Shown one piece after another: positions 1 to 4,582 of a stretch of DNA of 6,253 nucleotides; the first letter of the stretch is position 1; every line of letters starts with the position of its first letter. Under the pieces are notes generated by a model, which worked only from the letters and a program-made list of their open reading frames with translations, ran no database searches and was not told the DNA's origin. A program made the translations under genes and the position numbers. Origin of the DNA: Clostridia bacterium (GTDB taxonomy: Bacteria; Bacillota; Clostridia; Oscillospirales; CAG-272). The stretch lies in the NCBI GenBank assembly GCA_017518025.1, contig JAFWWR010000292.1:1-6253 (forward strand), given 5' to 3'.

Positions 1-489
1 ACCACCTGGGGCAACGGGACCGAGATCAACTTCTCCATCGCCGCCATTGCCGGCGAGCGGGAGGAAGCCGACAGCGCATCCCCGCTTGCAGGGGCTTACG
101 CCAACGCTCTCGGCTACAAGAGCTGGGGCAATGACCAGAGACAGGGCGGCGATCACGCTCAGATCGTCCTCTCCGACGAGTCTATAAGGGATTCGGGCGG
201 CGGCGACGTTCCCACCTCCGGCACTTATACGGTCGGGCCGATCACGACGGATACCGATCCCGACGGCAACCCCGTCCCGACTGAGACCGACCCGGAAGGC
301 AATCCCATCCCCGTTCAGACCGAGACCGATCCGGAAGGCAATCCCATCCCCGTTGACACCGGCTCGAACAACGGCGGCAAAGGCGGCGGCGGGACCGCCC
401 CGAGGACCGGCGACCCGATGATCATCATCGCGGCTGTCTCCGCTCTCGGCGCTTGCGGCGCATTTGTTATCAAGAGACGCAGAGGATAA
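1..489 (+). CDS. Wall-anchored surface protein, C-terminal part (5' end outside window)
   Basis: The frame is open from base 1 and ends at TAA 487-489, giving 162 visible residues. Residues 1-65 are a Gly/Asn/Ala-rich segment (for example TWGNGTEINFSIAAIAG, later HAQIVLSDE) that reads like the last strands of an extracellular beta-sandwich. A carbohydrate-binding or DOMON-like domain is possible, but too little is visible to assign one. Residues about 66-120 form a low-complexity Thr/Pro/Asp/Gly linker with repeated DPEGNPIPV units. A Gly-rich stretch (121-131) leads to APRTG at 133-137, a variant of the LPXTG sortase motif. A hydrophobic segment (about 139-157) and the basic tail KRRRG follow. 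That order is the standard Gram-positive cell-wall sorting signal, so the protein is probably secreted and covalently attached to peptidoglycan by a sortase. The ligand or enzymatic role lies upstream of the window and is unknown. A terminator follows within about 15 bases. Confidence 0.85.
   Translation, partial: TTWGNGTEINFSIAAIAGEREEADSASPLAGAYANALGYKSWGNDQRQGGDHAQIVLSDESIRDSGGGDVPTSGTYTVGPITTDTDPDGNPVPTETDPEGNPIPVQTETDPEGNPIPVDTGSNNGGKGGGGTAPRTGDPMIIIAAVSALGACGAFVIKRRRG
250..360 (+). repeat. In-frame tandem repeat encoding (D/E)TDP(D/E)GNP(I/V)PV linker units
   Basis: Three adjacent coding units encode DTDPDGNPVPT, ETDPEGNPIPVQT and ETDPEGNPIPVDT. Copies two and three share 33 bases (283-315 and 322-354) with a single C/T difference at a 39-base period, which indicates recent duplication. 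The first copy is shorter (33 bases) and more diverged. The units form a flexible acidic wall-spanning linker just before the sorting signal. Such repeats tend to vary in copy number between strains; this is inference here. Confidence 0.85.
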
Positions 490-503
490 CCAAAAATAAA
501 CGT

Positions 504-539
504 AACGGAGCGATCCCAAAAGGGACCGCTCCGTTTTTT
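504..539 (+). terminator. Intrinsic terminator, probably bidirectional
   Basis: Bases 504-517 and 522-535 pair as a 14-position stem (AACGGAGCG, an A/C mismatch, then TCCC) closed by an AAAA loop. A run of six T (534-539) follows on the plus strand. It sits 15 bases after the surface-protein stop. On the minus strand the same stem lies just after the radical SAM stop at 554 and is followed by a less regular T-rich stretch. It therefore probably ends both convergent transcripts. Confidence 0.88.
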
Positions 540-553
540 CGGTGAGGCCGTTC

Positions 554-1582
554 TTACTTCTGCTTCCTCGCGCACAGTACGTTGCCGTACAGATCGCCGT
601 CGTTCGTGAAATAGTTGTACGACCGGCATCCGCCGCGGCACACGTCGCCCATTCTGCATTTTCGGCATTTGCCGGTAAGCATTTTCTTCCTGAACTTCCT
701 GTTGTATGCGAACGCGTCGGGGTCGTTCCAGATATCGGCGAGGGGGTGCTCTCTGAGATTCCCCTCGATGAAACGGTCGTCGTACATGGACTCGCACCCA
801 CGGACGTTGCCCGCGCTGTCGATGCCGAGCGTGGTGAGCCCCGCGGAGCATCCGTCGAAGCAGGCGCCGTACCTGCCGCGCAGGATCAACTCCTCCGGCG
901 TGAAGTACCCGATGTTGTCCGCAGTACCCACGGGGAAGGGAGCGCTCCGGGCAAGATCCGCCGCGAACGCGATCACCTTCGATGCGTCAAATGCCACGTC
1001 GACGCCGTTCTTTCGTGCGTTTCCCATGGGCGAGCACGCCTGGATCTGCCAGGCGGCGATCCCTCTGTCCTTCAGTATGCCGTAAAGCTCCGGCAGCGTC
1101 TCCGCGTTGTCCGCACGGAGAGACGAGATCACGGAGACCGGGATCCCCGCTTCTCTCAACCGGTCTATGGCGCAGAGCGCCTCTTTCATGCTCCCCGGGT
1201 GGCGGAATGCGTCGTGGACCGCCTCGGGACCGTCCAGAGACACCGCCACGGACTCGATCCGGCAGCGTTTCAGCGCCGCGATGATCCCGTCCGACATGAT
1301 AAATCCGTTGGTGATGATGCAGACCCGGATCCCGCGTCCCGTCAGCGCCGAGACGATCTCCTCCCAGTCGGGCCGCATGAACACCTCGCCGCCGATCATG
1401 GAGACCCTGCGGCATCCCAGATCCGCCAGTTCCCCGGCGACCCGGAGGCACTCAGCCGTGCTGAGCTCGTCCTTTCGCGCCTCGCCGCCGCAGGAGCCGC
1501 AGTATTTGCAGGAAAAGCAGCAGGCGAGGGTGATCTCCCACACGCAGCTCCGCAGCCGGTACTCTCTTTTACGGAGGATCAT
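554..1582 (-). CDS. Radical SAM/SPASM peptide maturase
   Basis: The 342-residue product has radical SAM hallmarks. C21-x3-C25-x2-C28 binds the SAM-cleaving [4Fe-4S] cluster, GGE at 64-66 contacts the SAM amino group, and TNG (91-93) and SLDG (115-118) are typical core-barrel strand motifs. The C-terminus is a complete SPASM domain: C245-x12-G-x4-C263, then C306-x2-C309-x5-C315-x3-C319, then C337, with an extra C241. SPASM domains bind auxiliary Fe-S clusters and are common in enzymes that modify ribosomal peptides. No N-terminal RRE (PqqD-like) domain is present, since the cluster motif begins only 20 residues in. The ATG overlaps the stop of the upstream repeat-protein gene (ATGA, 1579-1582), which fixes the start and implies translational coupling. 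By context the substrate is that repeat protein. The reaction cannot be read from sequence; thioether or C-C crosslinking, epimerisation and tyramine excision are all possible. Alternatives are an anaerobic sulfatase maturase or a heme-pathway SPASM enzyme, less likely given the neighbour. Confidence 0.92.
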   Translation of the reverse strand: MILRKREYRLRSCVWEITLACCFSCKYCGSCGGEARKDELSTAECLRVAGELADLGCRRVSMIGGEVFMRPDWEEIVSALTGRGIRVCIITNGFIMSDGIIAALKRCRIESVAVSLDGPEAVHDAFRHPGSMKEALCAIDRLREAGIPVSVISSLRADNAETLPELYGILKDRGIAAWQIQACSPMGNARKNGVDVAFDASKVIAFAADLARSAPFPVGTADNIGYFTPEELILRGRYGACFDGCSAGLTTLGIDSAGNVRGCESMYDDRFIEGNLREHPLADIWNDPDAFAYNRKFRKKMLTGKCRKCRMGDVCRGGCRSYNYFTNDGDLYGNVLCARKQK

Positions 1583-2028
1583 TCTTTTTCCGTCTCGCCG
1601 CTCTCTTCCGGCGCGCTCTCTTTTTCGTCCCCGTCCTCTGCCTCCGGCGCGGGCACCGCGATGGGCTGATACGTCCCGCTCATTATCTCAGGTCCGGCGT
1701 AAACGCACATGAACGTCTGCGGATCCGGCGGAGCGACGGGCCCGTCGTCCTTCGGCTCCACCGGCGGTCCCGCGTAGACGCGGCCGAACACCTTTTTTTC
1801 GTCCCCGTCCGGCTCGCCGCAGTCCTGTTCGAACACGTCGGGACCGGCGTAAACGTCGTTGAATTCCTTCTCGCCGTCCGGCTCGTTCGCCGGCTCAGGC
1901 CCGGCGTAGACGCCGCAAAAAGCGGGGTCGTCACGCCCTTTCAGTTTTGCCATCATCTCCGGCCCGGCGTAAACGCATCTGAACTGCCGCTCTTTCTTCT
2001 TTCTCAGTCTCTTGAAAAAACCGAACAT
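1579..2028 (-). CDS. Putative multi-core RiPP-like precursor with five FxxVYAGP repeats
   Basis: I do not recognise a named family. The 149-residue product has three parts. Residues 1-15 are a very basic, partly hydrophobic N-terminus (MFGFFKRLRKKKERQ). Residues 16-116 hold five copies of F-x-x-V-Y-A-G-P at F16, F37, F56, F81 and F106, usually followed by Glu or Asp. Residues about 122-149 form a Pro/Ala/Glu/Asp-rich acidic tail. The repeats are spaced 19-25 residues apart by variable, charged, Gly/Pro-containing linkers. Cys occurs within copies 1, 2 and 5 and in one linker (C70). No signal peptide or membrane segment is obvious. The layout is that of a multi-core modified-peptide substrate, and the next gene, overlapping by ATGA, is a radical SAM/SPASM enzyme; the substrate role is inferred from this. 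I chose ATG 2026-2028 because GGAAGGCGG lies 7 bases upstream. An in-frame GTG at 2044-2046 would add six residues but overlaps that ribosome-binding site. Confidence 0.8.
   Translation of the reverse strand: MFGFFKRLRKKKERQFRCVYAGPEMMAKLKGRDDPAFCGVYAGPEPANEPDGEKEFNDVYAGPDVFEQDCGEPDGDEKKVFGRVYAGPPVEPKDDGPVAPPDPQTFMCVYAGPEIMSGTYQPIAVPAPEAEDGDEKESAPEESGETEKE
1690..1983 (-). repeat. Five protein-level FxxVYAGP repeats
   Basis: Copies lie at 1960-1983 (FRCVYAGP), 1897-1920 (FCGVYAGP), 1840-1863 (FNDVYAGP), 1765-1788 (FGRVYAGP) and 1690-1713 (FMCVYAGP). The residue after each is E, E, D, P and E. F, V, Y, A, G and P are invariant. Codons vary at synonymous sites: Val GTT or GTC, Ala GCC or GCG, Gly GGG, GGT or GGA, Pro CCG, CCT or CCC. 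The first and last copies are the most alike, both F-x-C-V-Y-A-G-P-E-(M/I)-M. The linkers between copies are unrelated to each other. Confidence 0.93.
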
Positions 2029-2035
2029 CGCGATA

Positions 2036-2044
2036 CCGCCTTCC
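2036..2044 (-). promoter_or_regulatory. Ribosome-binding site of the repeat-protein gene
   Basis: The minus-strand sequence GGAAGGCGG stands 7 bases before ATG 2026-2028. It decides the start in favour of this ATG over the in-frame GTG six codons upstream. It directly abuts the 5' leader hairpin, so folding there could influence initiation. Confidence 0.7.
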
Positions 2045-2061
2045 ACGCCCGCGACGGGCGT
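2045..2061 (-). promoter_or_regulatory. Hairpin at the 5' end of the precursor/maturase mRNA
   Basis: A perfect 7-base inverted repeat (2045-2051 with 2055-2061) closes on a 3-base loop. From the promoter spacing, transcription should start near 2063, placing this stem at the extreme 5' end of the mRNA and directly before the ribosome-binding site. A 5'-terminal stem can protect an mRNA from decay; that role is inference. On the plus strand the same stem is followed by TTTTT and would look like a terminator, but no plus-strand gene precedes it. Confidence 0.6.
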
Positions 2062-2069
2062 TTTTCTTT

Positions 2070-2098
2070 ATTAAATCACACCGCCGTCCTTTTGTCAA
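2070..2098 (-). promoter_or_regulatory. Sigma-A-type promoter for the precursor/maturase operon
   Basis: On the minus strand TTGACA (2098-2093) is followed by a 17-base spacer and TTTAAT (2075-2070). The -35 box is perfect and the -10 matches five of six consensus bases. The predicted start is near 2063, giving a leader of about 35 bases. The strength suggests high basal expression. It diverges from the EF-G-like gene's promoter, whose -35 box lies about 120 bases away. Confidence 0.8.
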
Positions 2099-2100
2099 GA

Positions 2101-2127
2101 CCCGCCGCCCCGATCCACCGCGGCGGG
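2101..2127. other. GC-rich inverted repeat just upstream of the operon promoter
   Basis: CCCGCCGC (2101-2108) is the exact reverse complement of GCGGCGGG (2120-2127), with 11 bases between. It begins 3 bases upstream of the minus-strand -35 box, where an operator or activator site could lie. In GC-rich DNA it may equally be chance. No T-run follows on either strand, so it is not a terminator. The rest of the gap between the divergent promoters (2128-2219) shows only the 8-base palindrome TGACGTCA (2170-2177). Confidence 0.35.
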
Positions 2128-2219
2128 ATGGGGAAGAGCGCCGCGCGCTTGTGCATATCTCACAAAAAATGACGTCAAATACCCCCGACAGAGGGGACCT
2201 TTTTGTTGCTTTTCCTATA

Positions 2220-2248
2220 TTGAAAAAAACAACCGTTTAGTATATAAT
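2220..2248 (+). promoter_or_regulatory. Sigma-A-type promoter for the EF-G-like gene
   Basis: TTGAAA (2220-2225), a 17-base spacer and TATAAT (2243-2248) give one mismatch from the full consensus. Transcription should start near 2255, leaving a leader of about 87 bases before the ATG at 2342. The surrounding A/T-rich stretch contrasts with the GC-rich coding DNA. Confidence 0.82.
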
Positions 2249-2281
2249 TATATGGAGATATTCTGCTTTTTTCCGATGCGC

Positions 2282-2303
2282 GCGTGAATTTCACGCCGTT
2301 TTT
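2282..2303 (+). promoter_or_regulatory. Terminator-like hairpin in the EF-G-like gene leader
   Basis: GCGTGA (2282-2287) pairs with TCACGC (2291-2296) around a 3-base loop, and TTTTT (2299-2303) follows after two bases. It lies inside the predicted leader, about 27 bases past the start point. It could be a weak attenuator, a protein-binding site or a chance structure. The stem is shorter than those of the strong terminators in this window. Confidence 0.4.
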
Positions 2304-2329
2304 GCTGAAAAAACAAAAGTTTATATATC

Positions 2330-2335
2330 AAGGAG
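2330..2335 (+). promoter_or_regulatory. Ribosome-binding site of the EF-G-like gene
   Basis: AAGGAG lies 6 bases before ATG 2342-2344, close to ideal spacing, and fixes the start of the EF-G-like protein. Confidence 0.9.
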
Positions 2336-2341
2336 TTACAA

Positions 2342-4411
2342 ATGGCTGACTACACCACGAAAAACATCAGAAACATAGCCTTATTCGGTCACGGAGGAAG
2401 CGGCAAGACGTCCCTCGCCGAGGCTATGCTTTATCTCACGAAGGGTACCGACAGACTCGGCAAGGTCCCGGACGGCAACACCGTCTGCGACTACGACCCC
2501 GAGGAGATCAAGAGGGGCTTCTCTCTCACTCTTACCACCGCTCCCATCGAATGGGAAAAGGTAAAGATCAACATCATCGACACCCCCGGTTACCTTGATT
2601 TCGCCGGCGAGGCGATCGAGGCGGCCCGCGTCGCGGACGCGTCCGTCATCCTCGTTGACGGCAAGGCCGGTCTCGAGGTCGGCGCGGAACTCGGCTGGGA
2701 GTACTCTGAAAACGAGAAGATCCCGCGCGCCATCTTCGTCAACAAGTGCGACGATCCCGATTTCGATTTCAGCCGTGTGTTCACCGAACTGCACGACACC
2801 TTCGGCATCTCCGTATGCCCCGTGTTCTTCCCGGTGAAGAACGGCTCCGACGTGGTCATGGTAGACCTTACCGACATGTCCGCGTTCAAGTACGACGACA
2901 AGGGCAACCGCTCCTCCGCCGAGATGACCGACGCGGTCCGCGGCGTCGCCGAGCAGTATAAGGACGCCTTCAACGAAGCCATCGCCGAGACCAGCGAAGA
3001 ACTGCTTGAGAAGTACTTCGGCGGCGAGGAGATCACCAAGGAAGAGGCGCTGAACGCGCTGAACCACGGAATTACCTCCGGCGCCATCGTCCCCGTTTAC
3101 TGCGGCTCCGCCGTGAAACTCTGGGGCGTCCGCGCTCTCATGGACGTCATCGCCCACGCGTTCCCCAGCTTCCTTGACAGAAAGCAGGAGACCGTCGTCG
3201 AGGGCGGCGAGGAGAAGAAGATCGACATCGTCGAGACCGGCGATCCGTCCCTCTTCGTGTTCAAGACCATCGCCGACCCGTTCGTCGGTAAAATGTCCTT
3301 CTTCAAGGTCATGCAGGGCACTCTGAAGCGCGACGCGATGCTGAAGAACCTGACCACCGGCGTGCAGAACAAGATGGCCCACATCTACACCAACAAGGGC
3401 AAGAAGCAGACCGAGGTGGAGCAGCTTAACTGCGGCGATATCGGCGTAGTGAACAAGATCGCCGACATCAACACCAACGACACGCTGACCGTCTCCGGCA
3501 GCGCGGAATACAGAAAGATCGAGTTCCCGCATCCGTACATGACCAAGGCGATCCTCCCCGCCTCCAAGGGCGACGAGGACAAGATCTCCCAGGGCGTGGC
3601 GAAGCTGCTTGAAGAGGACCCGACCCTCGTTTACGAGAACAACGCCGAGACCAAGCAGATGACCATCTCCGGTATGGGCGACATCCATCTGGACGTCGTC
3701 GTTGCGAAGCTCAAGAGCAGATACAGCACCTCCGTCGTCCTCGAGACCCCGAGACTGGCCTACAGAGAGACCATCAAGGGATCCTCCGACGTGGAAGGAA
3801 AGCATAAGAAGCAGTCCGGCGGTTCCGGTCAGTACGGTCACGTCAAGATGAGATTCTCCCACGGCGAGGACGAAGGTCTTACCTTCACCCAGTCCGTCGT
3901 CGGCGGTACCGTTCCGAAGGGCTACTACCCCGCGGTCGAGAAGGGACTTCTCGAGGCGATGCAGAAGGGCGTTCTCGCCGGATATCCGGTGGTCCACCTG
4001 GCGGCTGACCTGTACGACGGTTCCTACCATCCCGTCGACTCCAACGAGATCTCCTTCAAGCTGGCTGCCCGCCTTGCATACAAGGCCGGTCTGCCTCTCG
4101 CCAACCCGATCATCCTGGAGCCCATCGGCACCCTCAAGGTCGCCGTTCCGGATTCCCTGGTGGGCGACGTCATGGGCGACCTCAACAAGAGGCGCGGCCG
4201 TGTGCTCGGTATGAATCCCTACGAGAAGAAGAGCGGATATACCGTCATCGAGGCGGACGTCCCCGCGGCTGAAATGATGGACTACACCATCTCCCTGAGA
4301 GCCATGTCCCAGGGCAGAGGCCGTTTCGACTTCATCGTGGACCGCTACGAAGAAGCTCCCGCAAACGTGGCTCAGAAGATCATCGCCGAGGCGAAGGTCG
4401 AAGAGGACTGA
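2342..4411 (+). CDS. Elongation factor G-like GTPase (EF-G2/FusA2-type paralogue)
   Basis: The 689-residue product spans full EF-G length with all five domains. GTP-binding motifs are visible: G1 GHGGSGKTS (16-24), switch I RGFSLTLT (58-65), G3 DTPGY (80-84), G4 NKCD (134-137) and G5 GSA (255-257). Domain II covers about 300-385 and domain III about 395-470. Domain IV (about 475-590) contains HKKQSGGSGQYGHV, and its tip loop YDGSYHPVDS keeps the His (H563) that reaches the decoding centre in EF-G. Domain V follows to about 680. Canonical bacterial EF-G reads AHIDAGKTT, RGITI and DTPGHVDF. Here the P-loop is altered, the switch I Thr is Ser, and the catalytic His of DTPGH is Tyr84. These are traits of the EF-G-like paralogue group (as in Thermus EF-G-2), whose cellular role is not settled. 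It should bind GTP and the ribosome in the cytosol; translocase activity is uncertain. It is monocistronic, with its own promoter and terminator. It is unlikely to be the housekeeping fusA, which normally sits beside rpsL/rpsG and tuf. Confidence 0.92.
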   Translation: MADYTTKNIRNIALFGHGGSGKTSLAEAMLYLTKGTDRLGKVPDGNTVCDYDPEEIKRGFSLTLTTAPIEWEKVKINIIDTPGYLDFAGEAIEAARVADASVILVDGKAGLEVGAELGWEYSENEKIPRAIFVNKCDDPDFDFSRVFTELHDTFGISVCPVFFPVKNGSDVVMVDLTDMSAFKYDDKGNRSSAEMTDAVRGVAEQYKDAFNEAIAETSEELLEKYFGGEEITKEEALNALNHGITSGAIVPVYCGSAVKLWGVRALMDVIAHAFPSFLDRKQETVVEGGEEKKIDIVETGDPSLFVFKTIADPFVGKMSFFKVMQGTLKRDAMLKNLTTGVQNKMAHIYTNKGKKQTEVEQLNCGDIGVVNKIADINTNDTLTVSGSAEYRKIEFPHPYMTKAILPASKGDEDKISQGVAKLLEEDPTLVYENNAETKQMTISGMGDIHLDVVVAKLKSRYSTSVVLETPRLAYRETIKGSSDVEGKHKKQSGGSGQYGHVKMRFSHGEDEGLTFTQSVVGGTVPKGYYPAVEKGLLEAMQKGVLAGYPVVHLAADLYDGSYHPVDSNEISFKLAARLAYKAGLPLANPIILEPIGTLKVAVPDSLVGDVMGDLNKRRGRVLGMNPYEKKSGYTVIEADVPAAEMMDYTISLRAMSQGRGRFDFIVDRYEEAPANVAQKIIAEAKVEED

Positions 4412-4428
4412 GTATAATCGAGAAAGAT

Positions 4429-4460
4429 CGCCCGCGGCAACCATGCCGCGGGCGTTTTTT
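4429..4460 (+). terminator. Intrinsic terminator after the EF-G-like gene
   Basis: A perfect 11-base GC-rich stem (4429-4439 with 4444-4454) with a 4-base ACCA loop is followed by six T (4455-4460). It begins 17 bases after the stop codon and is a textbook strong rho-independent terminator. Confidence 0.95.
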
Positions 4461-4511
4461 CATACAGAGAGCAAGGCGAACGACTTCACGAGGCGCAGCC
4501 GCCGGACAGCT

Positions 4512-4550
4512 CCATTTCAATTTTCCATTTTCCACTTTCAATTTTCCATT
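4512..4550. repeat. Heptanucleotide tandem repeat (CMAYTTT-type) between convergent genes
   Basis: The tract is built from 7-base units: a partial CCATTT, then CAATTTT, CCATTTT, CCACTTT, CAATTTT and a partial CCATT. It is A/T-rich within a GC-rich genome and lies between the EF-G-like terminator and the hairpin at the end of the beta-helix gene. The preceding 50 bases (4461-4510) hold no recognisable gene. Such tracts can be part of dispersed intergenic elements; that is untested here. Confidence 0.7.
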
Positions 4551-4579
4551 GAGAAATCCCGCGTTTCCGCGGGATTCTC
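4551..4579 (-). terminator. Hairpin terminator of the beta-helix gene (poor T-run)
   Basis: GAGAA plus TCCCGCG (4551-4563, with A4556 bulged) pairs with CGCGGGATTCTC (4568-4579) around a TTTC loop, giving a 12-base stem. It begins 3 bases after the minus-strand stop at 4583-4585. In the minus-strand direction the stem is followed by AATGGAAAATTG, not a T-run, so it is either a weak terminator or a 3'-end stabilising hairpin. Confidence 0.55.
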
Positions 4580-4582
4580 GAT

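Noticed and set aside
542..1669. Long plus-strand open frame (375 codons) opposite the radical SAM gene
   Set aside because: It is antisense to a gene with a full set of radical SAM and SPASM motifs, has no ribosome-binding site or recognisable domain, and starts within the terminator region. Such shadows are common in GC-rich DNA.
1690..1983. CRISPR-like array
   Set aside because: The regular spacing reflects protein repeats; the DNA copies differ at synonymous sites and lie inside a coding frame.
2044..2046. GTG as the start of the repeat protein
   Set aside because: It sits at the edge of the leader hairpin and overlaps the ribosome-binding site that serves the ATG at 2026-2028. The six extra residues add nothing conserved-looking.
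2045..2065. Plus-strand intrinsic terminator (stem followed by TTTTT)
   Set aside because: No plus-strand gene lies upstream to be terminated, and the element falls at the predicted 5' end of the minus-strand transcript, so a leader hairpin is the better reading. Minor help against read-through cannot be excluded.
2252..2287. Short leader-peptide frame (11 codons) upstream of the EF-G-like gene
   Set aside because: Its ATG lies at or before the predicted transcription start and has no ribosome-binding site.
2381..4444. Minus-strand open frame of 687 codons opposite the EF-G-like gene
   Set aside because: Its size is striking, but the composition (Val, Leu, His, Asp, Gly heavy, no domain) is what the antisense of GC-biased codons gives. 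It starts inside the EF-G terminator stem and lacks a promoter or ribosome-binding site.
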